A stretch of DNA of 57,585 nt from Bradyrhizobium frederickii (GTDB lineage: Bacteria > Pseudomonadota > Alphaproteobacteria > Rhizobiales > Xanthobacteraceae). Both the position numbers and the translations under genes were made by a program. This document shows positions 17,881 through 26,208 of the stretch, in pieces. Under the pieces are notes generated by a model. It had not been told where the DNA came from. It made no database searches and saw only the letters and a list, made by a program, of their open reading frames with translations. The first letter of the stretch is position 1. Every line of letters starts with the position of its first letter. The DNA lies in the NCBI RefSeq assembly GCF_004570865.1, contig NZ_SPQS01000033.1, positions 1 to 57,585 on the forward strand, written 5' to 3'.

Positions 17881-19029
17881 TCACGCATTGCTTGCGACCC
17901 GGACGCGCTCCGGCGAAAACTCGGCTCTTATCCTGTTTCCATCGCGATCGAGGCTGGGGACCCCGCCATAGCACTTCGACTCGCCGCGCACCGAACTACC
18001 AGGCGCCAGGAGTTCGATGTCGCCACCATCGGTCGCCACGGTAACGTACTTGTTTTGCGGGTGGTCGATCAGATCCTTGAGTTCGGAAAAATGTCCGAAC
18101 GCGATGCGCGCGCGTGACAGGCGCGCGACACACTCATCAGAATCAAGCTTTACGATTTGGTCGGCACACCACGCCTCGACCTGGGCTCGGTTCTCGATGC
18201 GAACCTTATTGCTCTCGAACCCCGGAGCGAGCACCTGCGTCGGCGCTCCGAAGACATCGGCACACAAGGACTTCCACTCACGCTCATTTTGCACCGATAT
18301 CAGGACGTCCTTGCCATCGCGGCACGCAAACTTCCCGTACGGAACAATGGACGGATGCCTTAGCCCAAGTCGCATTGGCGTAAACTGCCCGTACTTGTGC
18401 TGCAGAAAGGGGACGTTCATCCAATCAGCCATCGCGTGATAGAGAGAGACGTCGATCACACGGCCCTTGCCGGACCTCGAGCGCCCCAGCAAGCCTTCAA
18501 GGATTGCCTGGTAGGCGGTCATGCCGGCCGCGATGTCGCAGACGGAAACGCCAACACGCGCGGGTTCATCGCCGATCCCATTGACCGCACAAAGGCCTGT
18601 TTCTGCCTGAATCAGGAGGTCATAGGCCTTCTGCTCGCTTCTTGGTCCCTCGCGGCCATAGCCGCTGATATTGCACACGATCAGCCGCGGATTGAGCACC
18701 AGGAGTTCATCGGAGCTGAAACCGAGCGATTCGATCACACCGGGACCGAGGTTTTGAATGAAGACATCGGCCCGCCTCAGCATGTTCTTGAGCAGCGCCT
18801 TATCCTCCGTCGCTTTCAGGTCCAGAGCGATTGATTCCTTTCCCCGATTGAGCCAGACGAAATAAGCGCTCTGGCCGTTCACGAGTGCATCGTACGCCCG
18901 GGCAAAGTCTCCCTCCGGCCGCTCGACCTTGATCACTCTCGCGCCGGCGTCAGCGAGCTTGCCCGATGCATAGGGCGCGGCGACGGCGTGCTCGACGGCA
19001 ACAACAATGATGTTAGAGAGATCCGTCAT
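17881..19029 (-). CDS. CaiB/BaiF family CoA-transferase (family III)
   Basis: Family III CoA-transferases move CoA between carboxylic acids through an Asp-bound intermediate. The start is ATG 19029 (MTDLSNIIVVAVEHAVAAPY); 382 residues is normal. Typical segments are KLADAGARVIKVERPEGDFA, VWLNRGKESIALDLK, AYDLLIQAETGLCAVNG with the nearby Asp in VSVCDIAAGMTAYQAIL, GRVIDVSLYHAMADWM and RHPSIVPYGKFACRDG. It is divergent from the CitE-like gene, with about 220 bp between starts. A CoA donor/acceptor pair such as succinyl-CoA and mesaconate, itaconate or citramalate is plausible from context but unproven. Confidence 0.88.
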   Translation of the reverse strand: MTDLSNIIVVAVEHAVAAPYASGKLADAGARVIKVERPEGDFARAYDALVNGQSAYFVWLNRGKESIALDLKATEDKALLKNMLRRADVFIQNLGPGVIESLGFSSDELLVLNPRLIVCNISGYGREGPRSEQKAYDLLIQAETGLCAVNGIGDEPARVGVSVCDIAAGMTAYQAILEGLLGRSRSGKGRVIDVSLYHAMADWMNVPFLQHKYGQFTPMRLGLRHPSIVPYGKFACRDGKDVLISVQNEREWKSLCADVFGAPTQVLAPGFESNKVRIENRAQVEAWCADQIVKLDSDECVARLSRARIAFGHFSELKDLIDHPQNKYVTVATDGGDIELLAPGSSVRGESKCYGGVPSLDRDGNRIRAEFSPERVRVASNA

Positions 19030-19247
19030 TGTGCGTTGCCTCCATTCCTGTACCTGAAGACTGTGGCCCAATTGCCTTCTCCGCAACTGCATTGTGCCGA
19101 TGGGTGCTATTGACTTACCCTATCGAGAGTCCCGCGGCTTTCAGTCATTGGTTTTCGCAATATCAGAGGTCAACGATTCGGTGTTGCGGTCGCAGAAGCG
19201 GATGCTTAACGCTGCCCGAACCTCCGCGACGACGCCTTTGGGTGGTC

Positions 19248-20099
19248 ATGACGATGAGCGATCCATTTCTTGCCTTGTTCATTCCCGCCACGAGGCCTGA
19301 ACGCTTCTACAAGGCGGCTTCTTCCGGCGCCGACGCGATCGTCATTGATCTCGAAGATGCAGTTGCGGCACATGATCGCGCCGCTGCCCGGAGAACGTTG
19401 CGCGCCGTTCTTCCAACGCAGGAATTTCCCGGCCAGGTCATCATCCGCATGAACGGACCTCGAACGGCGGATCACGATGAAGATGTTCGTCTCCTCGAGG
19501 ATTTGCCGAGCTCGATCGGCGTCATGCTCGCCAAAACGGAGCAATGCGAGGACCTCTCACGCCTCGCCGACTTGCTTCCGGGTCGCTTGACAATAGGTCT
19601 GGTTGAGACGGCTACAGGCATCGCCAACGCCCGCCATCTCGCACCTCTATGCACCCGAGTGGCGTTCGGATCGATCGACTATGCGAATTCGATCGGAGCC
19701 GCTCATTCGGCGCGCGCACTGCTGGCGGCCCGGTCGGAACTCGTGTTCGCCTCGGCCCTCTCGCGTGCGGCCGCGCCGCTCGACGGCGTGACAATTTCGA
19801 TAGGAGACGAGGCAGGAATTGAGTCCGATGCCTCCCTGGCCCGAGAGCTCGGCTTTCGGGGCAAATTGCTGATCCACCCTGCGCAGGTCGTGCCGGCGCT
19901 GCGCGGCATGGCCCCTCCGGCAGCGGATCTCGAGCATGCCCGCGCGGTTCTCGCGGCAGGCAACCGTGGCGCCCACGGGGTCGACGGGAAGATGGTGGAT
20001 GCACCGGTTGTCGAGACCGCAAGACGCATTGCTGAGGACTACGACCGAATACATCGCCGGATCGACGCCATTGTGCGCAGATCCCCCTTGGCATCGTAG
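19248..20099 (+). CDS. CitE-like lyase (HpcH/HpaI aldolase family)
   Basis: Members cleave CoA esters such as malyl-, citramalyl- or citryl-CoA in a Mg-dependent retro-Claisen reaction. The start is ATG 19248 (MTMSDPFLALFIPATRPERF); 283 residues. Motifs are SGADAIVIDLEDAVAAHDRA (Mg-binding acidic residues), QVIIRMNGPRTADHDEDV, GLVETATGIANARHL, RVAFGSIDYANSIG and GKLLIHPAQVVPALRG. With the adjacent CoA-transferase it could form the last two steps of an itaconate/mesaconate-type route yielding pyruvate and acetyl-CoA. Confidence 0.88.
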   Translation: MTMSDPFLALFIPATRPERFYKAASSGADAIVIDLEDAVAAHDRAAARRTLRAVLPTQEFPGQVIIRMNGPRTADHDEDVRLLEDLPSSIGVMLAKTEQCEDLSRLADLLPGRLTIGLVETATGIANARHLAPLCTRVAFGSIDYANSIGAAHSARALLAARSELVFASALSRAAAPLDGVTISIGDEAGIESDASLARELGFRGKLLIHPAQVVPALRGMAPPAADLEHARAVLAAGNRGAHGVDGKMVDAPVVETARRIAEDYDRIHRRIDAIVRRSPLAS

Positions 20100-20191
20100 T
20101 TCATCCGCGAGCCCGCCCATTCAGGACCGACCGGCGAATTAAAGAACGCGAGGAAAGGTTGCGGCGAGGTTGCCGCCAGAGAGGAGCAGAT

Positions 20192-21076
20192 ATGGAGAAA
20201 CAGATAGGTATTATCGGGATCGGCCTGATGGGGCACGGCATTGCCAAAAATCTTATCCTCCGAGGGTGGAAGACCCGTTATCTAAGACACGCGGGCAACC
20301 AACCGACGGACGATCTCGATGCGAAGGGCGCGGTGGGGTGGCCTTCAGCGTCAGAGCTCACGAGAACATCCGACGTTCTCATCCTATGCGTTACGGGCAC
20401 TCCTCAAGTTGAGGATGTCCTGACCGGGAGCGGCGACGTACTTGATGCGCTCCGCCCCGGTACAATTGTTATCGACTGCTCGACAGCAATTCCGAGCTCG
20501 ACGATCAGGTTGGCGGAGTTGGTCTCCGCAAAAGGCTGCCACTTTGTCGACGCTCCAATGACGCGCACTCCGAAGGAGGCCGAAGAGGGCCGGCTCAACC
20601 TCCTGGTTGGTGGGGACGCCGCTGTGGTCGAGTCCTTGCACCCTCTACTTTCTTCGTTCGCGGAAAACATCTTTTACGCCGGCGGCGTCGGGTCAGGGCA
20701 CCAGCTCAAGCTGCTCCACAATTTTGTGTCACTCGGCACCGTCACATTGATCACGGAAGCCGTGGCCTGCGCCGCTAAAGGAGGCGTCTCAATGGGCGCA
20801 CTTGTGGACTGCTTGAGCCGCGGTGGCGGCGCCGGCGTTGCGCTCGATCGGCTCATTCCTTACATTCAAAAAGAACAAACGGAACAACTTCGCTTCACCG
20901 TGGCAAATGCTTGCAAGGATTTTTCCTACTACAATCAGATGGCTGATGAACTCGGCGCTTCGCATTTAATCGCCGCTGGCATCTATCACACCCTAGATGG
21001 TTTGGTTCGCTGCGGCGAAGGAAACGCATACATGCCCCAGCAAGCCACATTGCTTCAGAAGCATGTCATAACGTGA
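20192..21076 (+). CDS. NAD(P)-dependent beta-hydroxyacid dehydrogenase (3-hydroxyisobutyrate dehydrogenase family)
   Basis: ATG 20192 follows GAGGAG. The Rossmann motif is IGIIGIGLMGHGIAKNL. Other family motifs are IVIDCSTAIPSSTIRLAELV and FVDAPMTRTPKEAEEGRLNL (substrate site), GGVGSGHQLKLLHNFVSLGT, which contains the catalytic Lys (GxxxxxK), and ACKDFSYYNQMADELG. At 294 residues it is of normal length. It lies 92 bp downstream of the CitE-like gene on the same strand and is likely co-transcribed. It would oxidise a 3-hydroxyacid or reduce a semialdehyde; the substrate is unknown. Confidence 0.88.
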   Translation: MEKQIGIIGIGLMGHGIAKNLILRGWKTRYLRHAGNQPTDDLDAKGAVGWPSASELTRTSDVLILCVTGTPQVEDVLTGSGDVLDALRPGTIVIDCSTAIPSSTIRLAELVSAKGCHFVDAPMTRTPKEAEEGRLNLLVGGDAAVVESLHPLLSSFAENIFYAGGVGSGHQLKLLHNFVSLGTVTLITEAVACAAKGGVSMGALVDCLSRGGGAGVALDRLIPYIQKEQTEQLRFTVANACKDFSYYNQMADELGASHLIAAGIYHTLDGLVRCGEGNAYMPQQATLLQKHVIT

Positions 21077-21107
21077 TCGATGCCGAGGCTTTCAGCGCCT
21101 CGCCTGA

Positions 21108-21133
21108 AAGAAGGGACTTGTCGGTCCCTTCTT
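21108..21133. terminator. Hairpin terminator between convergent genes
   Basis: A perfect 10-bp stem AAGAAGGGAC/GTCCCTTCTT with a 6-base loop sits between the dehydrogenase stop (21076) and the etfA stop (21155). Its pyrimidine-rich right arm and the symmetric setting suggest it serves both strands, although there is no long T tract. Confidence 0.6.
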
Positions 21134-21154
21134 CACCGCAACACTCCAGCATCC

Positions 21155-22081
21155 TCACAGCGCCTTTTCCAGTTGGGGCAAGGCCTCGAATAGATCGGCA
21201 ACCAGGCCGAAGTCCGCCACCTGAAAAATGGGTGCATCCTGATCATTGTTGATCGCCGCGATAATCTTAGAGTCCTTCATACCAGCGAGGTGCTGTATGG
21301 CGCCGGAAATGCCGACCGCAATGTAGAGTTCGGGTGCCACCACTTTGCCGGTTTGACCCACCTGATAATCATTCGACACGAAACCCGCATCGACGGCCGC
21401 ACGAGACGCGCCCACCGCGGCGTTCAACTTCCGCGCCACGGCTTCGAGCAGCTTGAAATTTTCGCCGGACTGCATACCCCGTCCCCCCGAGATGACAACC
21501 TTGGCTGAAGTGAGTTCAGGTAGATCCGATCGAGAGATGGTTTCGCCCACGTAGGAGGACAGGCCCGGGTCAGCAACGGCCTCTTTACGCCCGACGACGG
21601 CGTTCCCGGTCTCGCTTGCCGGCGGAAACGAGGCGATACGCACCGTGATCACCTTCTTCGCGTCGGTCGCTTGGACCGTCTGGACGGCGTTGCCCGCGTA
21701 AATCAGTCGGACAAATATGTCGGCTGCCTTCACGTCCGACACTTCAGACACCTGCATCACATCAAGCATCGCGGCCACGCGCGGCATGTAGTTCTTGCCG
21801 TTATTGGTGGCCGGCGCGACGATGTGATCGTAATCGGCCGCAAGCGCGACAATATTCGCCGCCATGGGCTCAGCCAGCGGACGCTCGAGCTCCGCAGCGT
21901 CGATATGCAGAACCCTCGTCACGCCGGTCAATTTTGCCGCATGCTCAGCCGCTGCCGCGGCCTGGTAGCCCGCCACGAGTACGTGAATATCGCCACCCAC
22001 CTTGGCGGCCGCGGACAGTGCCTTGTGAGTAGCTTCTTTCAGCGACGCGTTGTCATGTTCCGCGATGAGTAGAACGGTCAT
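21155..22081 (-). CDS. etfA: Electron transfer flavoprotein alpha subunit
   Basis: EtfA binds FAD and, with EtfB, carries electrons from flavin dehydrogenases to ETF:quinone oxidoreductase. From ATG 22081 (MTVLLIAEHDNASLKEATHK) it has 308 residues, the usual length. The C-terminal FAD domain is clear: VVISGGRGMQSGENFKLLE, VGASRAAVDAGFVSNDYQVG, QTGKVVAPELYIAVGISGAI and KIIAAINNDQDAPIFQVAD. The ATG overlaps the etfB stop (ATGA), so the two are translationally coupled. It is the last gene of the minus-strand run GMC - small subunit - etfB - etfA. Confidence 0.95.
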   Translation of the reverse strand: MTVLLIAEHDNASLKEATHKALSAAAKVGGDIHVLVAGYQAAAAAEHAAKLTGVTRVLHIDAAELERPLAEPMAANIVALAADYDHIVAPATNNGKNYMPRVAAMLDVMQVSEVSDVKAADIFVRLIYAGNAVQTVQATDAKKVITVRIASFPPASETGNAVVGRKEAVADPGLSSYVGETISRSDLPELTSAKVVISGGRGMQSGENFKLLEAVARKLNAAVGASRAAVDAGFVSNDYQVGQTGKVVAPELYIAVGISGAIQHLAGMKDSKIIAAINNDQDAPIFQVADFGLVADLFEALPQLEKAL

Positions 22082-22827
22082 CGGATCGCACCCGTTTCCT
22101 TGAGCTTTGCTGCGAGCTCGCTCGCCGAACACACCTTCACGCCTGCCTGCCGTTTTGACGGCTCCTCCGTCTTGATCAGTTTGAGGCGCGGTTTAACATC
22201 TACGCCGTAGTCTGCTGGAGTCATTTCGTCGCAAGGCTTCTTCTTTGCCTTCATGATGTTGGGCAACGATGCATAGCGCGGCTCGTTCAGCCGGAGATCC
22301 GTCGTAACTATAGTTGGCATCCTGAGCCTGACGGTCTGCAGGCCGCCATCCGCCTCGCGCACGACGGTCAAAGTCGACTCCTCTATGTCGATCTTCGAGG
22401 CGAACGTACCTTGTGGCCAGCCCAGCAACGCGGCGAGCATTTGTCCCGTTTGATTGCAGTCATCGTCAATGGCTTGCTTGCCCAGAATCACGATGTCGGG
22501 TTTTTCGGCTGTAACGACTTCCTTGAGCACCTTGGCCACGCCGAGCGGCTCCACATAGTCCTCGTGCTTGACCAGAATGGCCCGGTCGGCCCCCATAGCC
22601 AGCGCCGTGCGTAGCGTCTCCTGGACCTGGGCAGGGCCGATCGAAACAACTACCACTTCGGTGGCCTTTCCGGCTTCCTTGAGGCGCACCGCCTCCTCCA
22701 CGCCGATCTCATCGAAGGGGTTCATCGACATCTTCGCGTTGCCGATGTCCACGCCCGAGCCGTCGGCCTTAACACGGATTGCGACATTGAAATCGACGAC
22801 GCGCTTCACCGCGACGAGAATCTTCAT
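22078..22827 (-). CDS. etfB: Electron transfer flavoprotein beta subunit
   Basis: From ATG 22827 (MKILVAVKRVVDFNVAIRVK) the protein has 249 residues, normal for EtfB. Visible features are NPFDEIGVEEAVRLKEAGKA, ALAMGADRAILVKHEDYVEP, the nucleotide loop VILGKQAIDDDCNQTGQMLA, and the beta-subunit signature around TDLRLNEPRYASLPNIMKAK. It lies 190 bp downstream of the GMC small-subunit gene on the same strand. A housekeeping ETF pair is usual elsewhere in such genomes, so this could be a dedicated second copy serving the neighbouring dehydrogenase. Confidence 0.95.
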   Translation of the reverse strand: MKILVAVKRVVDFNVAIRVKADGSGVDIGNAKMSMNPFDEIGVEEAVRLKEAGKATEVVVVSIGPAQVQETLRTALAMGADRAILVKHEDYVEPLGVAKVLKEVVTAEKPDIVILGKQAIDDDCNQTGQMLAALLGWPQGTFASKIDIEESTLTVVREADGGLQTVRLRMPTIVTTDLRLNEPRYASLPNIMKAKKKPCDEMTPADYGVDVKPRLKLIKTEEPSKRQAGVKVCSASELAAKLKETGAIR

Positions 22828-23017
22828 CGATCGAATTCTCCCGATCTTTTTTGACAGTTTGGACTGAGATGTGTGCCGGAACGACTTTTCGATCGCCTGC
22901 GCTCGATGCACTTGGCGACAGGACTTGGCTTCGGCGACGGGCCCGGATTGGAGCAACGGGCAGGCCAGCCGCACGTGGACGACGGCCTACCCCCTTCAAA
23001 GTCCGGAGCGACTTGAC

Positions 23018-23431
23018 CTAGACCTTAACGTAGCAAGGTCCGCGGGCAATAATGGGCTCGATCGTCTCCATGATCTCGTCGTAGTCGGGATTCATGGGAA
23101 GCGCCTGGAAGCCGGTGAATCCGAGATTCTTGGATACCTCTTCCCCCGAAAAATACGCGCCCGCGACGAACCGACCGACGACATCCATTTCCTCGACCGG
23201 GATCGCATTGACAAACGCGAGCGGATCGTGAGGATTCTCCGCAGGCAGCTTGGAGACGATCTCGTAGAACCGTGGCGCGAGATCCGGGCGCGCTTTGAGT
23301 GCGCGCGGGAGCAGCGTCTCCAGAACGCCGGCGGCCCTCGCGGAGGGCATACCCAGCTCATTGTCCCCCGGGATCATGGCATCGCACAGCCACCCCAGCT
23401 GAGCGCGAATGTCTTCGTATGTAGTGGACAT
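23018..23431 (-). CDS. Gluconate 2-dehydrogenase subunit 3-like small subunit of a GMC dehydrogenase
   Basis: It has 137 residues from ATG 23431 (MSTTYEDIRAQLGWLCDAMI). The pattern of the subunit-3 family is visible: AMIPGDNELGMPSARAAGV, a mid-region AYFSGEEVSKNLGFTG and a Tyr/Pro-rich end (ALPMNPDYDEIME, then PIIARGPCYVKV). In known enzymes the small subunit bears a Tat signal and carries the large subunit to the periplasm; here no signal or Arg pair is present. It starts 12 bp after the large-subunit stop. Confidence 0.72.
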   Translation of the reverse strand: MSTTYEDIRAQLGWLCDAMIPGDNELGMPSARAAGVLETLLPRALKARPDLAPRFYEIVSKLPAENPHDPLAFVNAIPVEEMDVVGRFVAGAYFSGEEVSKNLGFTGFQALPMNPDYDEIMETIEPIIARGPCYVKV

Positions 23432-23443
23432 AAAAGGTGCTCC

Positions 23444-25078
23444 TCAGGCGACTTTCGATGAGACTTTCTGATCGCGACGACTGTTCACGATCGCTTCGGC
23501 ATTGCGCAGAGCGAGTGCGGCCACGGTTCCGGTTGGGTTCACCGGCCCCGATGTCGGCATCACGCTGCCGTCCATCACGAACAAATTCGGGACATCGTGG
23601 GCGCGTCCGAATCCATCGACCACCGATGTCGCGGGGTCCGCCCCCATGCGAACCGACCCGAGAATGTGCCAGCCTGTTTCACGCGAGTCCGGCGCGATAA
23701 CGGTCTCGTACGCCCCCGCCTCGCGCATCGAGATCGCGGCGTGCTCCTCGTGCCATTTGACCAACTTTCGGGAATTGTCGTCACACCGGTAGATGACTTT
23801 CGGCGCTGGAATTCCGTCCGCATCCTTCAAGACCGGATCGATCACGACCCTATTTTCGGGATTCGGCAGATCTTCGCCAATAATCGACCACATCGCGGAG
23901 CGACCGAACCGCTTGTGAACGGTCTTGTGGAATTCCGCTCCCCAGCCCGCGCGCTTACCCCACGGCCAGACGCCAATTGTCCCGAGCGGTCCGCCCGTGC
24001 CCATGAGCTGCCACTTTGCGCCGCGTACGAACCCGACACCGGGCTGCGTCTCCGTGAATTGCTGCGAATAGGCTCTCTGTCCGGTCGGACCCTGCCAACT
24101 GTCGAAGTGATCATCAAACAGGCCCATCACCATGCCGTGGGGGTGCATCATCAAGTGGCGTCCGACCATATCGGAGCTATTGGCGAGCCCCTTGGGGAAC
24201 TTCGCACTATGCGAGTTCAACAGGATCCGCGGGCTGCCGATGCCGTTGGCACTGACGATGACGATTCGCCCCGCCTGGAAATGCGTCTTGCCCGACTCAC
24301 GATCAATATAGGTGACGCCGGTCGCGAGACCCGATGGGTCGGTTTCGACCCGTGACACGCGCGCCCGCTGCACGAGCTTCACACCTAGCTTGATGTTGGT
24401 GGGCCAATGCGTCCGGTCGACGGACCCCTTCGCTCCGTCGAAACAGGCCGGAGCCATGCATGCACCGCGCCGCACGCACGGGTTCATGCCGTTATGCTTC
24501 ACCGTGGCAATGGCGTTGGTACCAGGCCAAATGTGCCACCCCAGACGCTTGTGAGCAGCGAATAGTTTCTTGTCGATCACGCCCATCGGCATGGGCGGGA
24601 GCGGTGGATCGAACGGCGGATAGGATGGATCACCACCCACTCCCGACACGGACATCTGCTCCTCTGCCCGCGCGTAGTACGGAGCCAGGTCATCATAGGT
24701 CAGCGGCCAGTCCGCACCGACGCCGTCCAAAGTCTTGACGCGGAAATTGCTCGGCTGAAAGCGATGCCACGCCGCGGCGTAGATCACTGAACTTCCTCCA
24801 ACGCCATTCCACATGAACGGCGCAACGTCTGATTCCTCGTCGTTGATCGGATAGTCGGCTGCATTCATGCGCCTGTTCGGGTACCAACTGAACACCTGGT
24901 CTCTTTTGAGCTCGAATGTCGGCTCATCGAAATTGATCGAAGTGTAGTTCGGGTACTCGCCCTGCTCGAGGCAAACGACGGATAATCCAGCCTCCGCCAG
25001 CCGACGAGCCGCGATCGCTCCACTCGGTCCGGAGCCCACGATAACGGCGTCCACAATGTCCTTCGTGCCTGTATTCAC
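23444..25078 (-). CDS. GMC-family FAD-dependent oxidoreductase, catalytic large subunit
   Basis: These flavoenzymes oxidise a hydroxyl group of sugars, polyols or alcohols. I chose GTG 25078 because AGGAGG lies 6 bases upstream; an ATG at 25102 would lack a site. The 544 residues show the dinucleotide motif AVIVGSGPSGAIAARRLAEA, MWNGVGGSSVIYAAAWHRF, a Cys-rich insert NPCVRRGACMAPACFDGAKG, RIVIVSANGIGSPRILLNSH and the C-terminal catalytic region GWHILGSVRMGADPATSVVD with NPTGTVAALALRNAEAI. No signal peptide is seen. It is upstream of its small subunit and etfBA and downstream of an ABC importer. Confidence 0.93.
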   Translation of the reverse strand: MNTGTKDIVDAVIVGSGPSGAIAARRLAEAGLSVVCLEQGEYPNYTSINFDEPTFELKRDQVFSWYPNRRMNAADYPINDEESDVAPFMWNGVGGSSVIYAAAWHRFQPSNFRVKTLDGVGADWPLTYDDLAPYYARAEEQMSVSGVGGDPSYPPFDPPLPPMPMGVIDKKLFAAHKRLGWHIWPGTNAIATVKHNGMNPCVRRGACMAPACFDGAKGSVDRTHWPTNIKLGVKLVQRARVSRVETDPSGLATGVTYIDRESGKTHFQAGRIVIVSANGIGSPRILLNSHSAKFPKGLANSSDMVGRHLMMHPHGMVMGLFDDHFDSWQGPTGQRAYSQQFTETQPGVGFVRGAKWQLMGTGGPLGTIGVWPWGKRAGWGAEFHKTVHKRFGRSAMWSIIGEDLPNPENRVVIDPVLKDADGIPAPKVIYRCDDNSRKLVKWHEEHAAISMREAGAYETVIAPDSRETGWHILGSVRMGADPATSVVDGFGRAHDVPNLFVMDGSVMPTSGPVNPTGTVAALALRNAEAIVNSRRDQKVSSKVA

Positions 25079-25173
25079 GGCATCCTCCTCGTTCCAAATC
25101 AACGCTTACGCGTCGATGGCTTTTTCAAACGGCTGTCCTGATAGCGGTGTGTCGCCCGCAAGTTCTTTTCATC

Positions 25174-25213
25174 GGGCCCTGCGCGTACTCGCCCCGATTT
25201 CCGCGCAGGGCCC
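25174..25213. terminator. Strong hairpin between the ABC importer and the GMC gene
   Basis: A perfect 12-bp stem GGGCCCTGCGCG/CGCGCAGGGCCC with a 16-base spacer follows the permease stop (25228) on the minus strand. No T tract follows on either strand, so it may stabilise the upstream mRNA or attenuate rather than terminate. It separates the importer genes from the GMC gene. Confidence 0.5.
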
Positions 25214-25227
25214 TCCCCATGGGTGAC

Positions 25228-26208
25228 TCAACGCGATCCCGCAATACGCTTTTGGAGGGCGTCCAACAGGACCGCGGCAAGAATGATCGAGCCGGTCGCG
25301 AAGTCCTGCCAGAAGATGTCGATGCGAGCGAGATTGAGGAAGTTCCTGATCAGCGCGATGACCACGACACCGATGATCACTCGCAGGATATTGCCCTGCC
25401 CGCCGCTGAGGCTGACACCTCCGATAACAACGCCGGCAATCACTTCGAATTCCAATCCGCGGGCCGTGTCGGCCTGGATCGATCCGATACGCGCCAGCAG
25501 GACCATCCCGGCGAAGGACGCGCAAAGACCACAAATCATCAGACAAACGATTTTGATGCGATCCACGTTGATTCCGGACAGCGCAGCCACATTTCGATTC
25601 GCACCAATGGCATACACCTTCTTTCCGAAAGCCGTGTGGTTGAGGAGGACGTAACCCGCCAGAATCGTCAGGATTGCGATGATGAAGGGCATCGGAATGC
25701 CAAGGGGTCGCCCAAGGCCGATAATCCTGAATGACTCCGGGACGTTGGACACCACCTGTCCTTGAGTTGTCACGAACGCTAGGCTTCGGGCGATCATCAT
25801 CGTTCCGAGCGTGGTTATGAACGACGGGATGCCGAACTTTGTCACGACAACGCCGGCGAAAAGGCCGAATAGGGGCCCCACCACCAGCGCAAGCGCAAAC
25901 GTTGCCGTGATTCCGATCTCGGGCATCAGCTTGCCGGCAATGGATGCCGTCAGGGCCAGGACGGCACCCACGCTGATATCGAACTCGCCGTTTATCATCA
26001 CGATGGTCATGCCTGCAGCCACGATTAGCGCTGCCGACATCTGAGCCATCAGGTTCTGAATGTTTATCACGGACGCAAACCGCGGTGAGACGATCGACAT
26101 CACCACGACCAGAACGAGCAGGACAGCCACGGACTGGATGAGACCGTACGAGCGTCGAATACTCTCCTGCAAATTCGAGCGCCCAGCCTCTAGCGTGTAT
26201 GTGCTCAT
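25228..26208 (-). CDS. ABC transporter permease, ribose/sugar type (RbsC-like)
   Basis: This is an inner-membrane subunit of a sugar-type importer. It has 326 residues and about eight to ten hydrophobic segments, for example VAVLLVLVVVMSIVS, ALIVAAGMTIVMINGEFDIS, FALALVVGPLFGLFAGVVVT and FIIAILTILAGYVLL. The BPD_transp_2 signature is seen in GEFDISVGAVLALTASIAG and YAIGANRNVAALSGINVDRI. The ATG overlaps the ATPase stop by 4 bp (ATGA). It is the third gene of the binding protein - ATPase - permease unit. Confidence 0.94.
   Translation of the reverse strand: MSTYTLEAGRSNLQESIRRSYGLIQSVAVLLVLVVVMSIVSPRFASVINIQNLMAQMSAALIVAAGMTIVMINGEFDISVGAVLALTASIAGKLMPEIGITATFALALVVGPLFGLFAGVVVTKFGIPSFITTLGTMMIARSLAFVTTQGQVVSNVPESFRIIGLGRPLGIPMPFIIAILTILAGYVLLNHTAFGKKVYAIGANRNVAALSGINVDRIKIVCLMICGLCASFAGMVLLARIGSIQADTARGLEFEVIAGVVIGGVSLSGGQGNILRVIIGVVVIALIRNFLNLARIDIFWQDFATGSIILAAVLLDALQKRIAGSR

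Noticed and set aside
23597..24355. 252-codon plus-strand frame inside the GMC gene
   Set aside because: It is antisense to conserved GMC motifs and has no recognisable domain.
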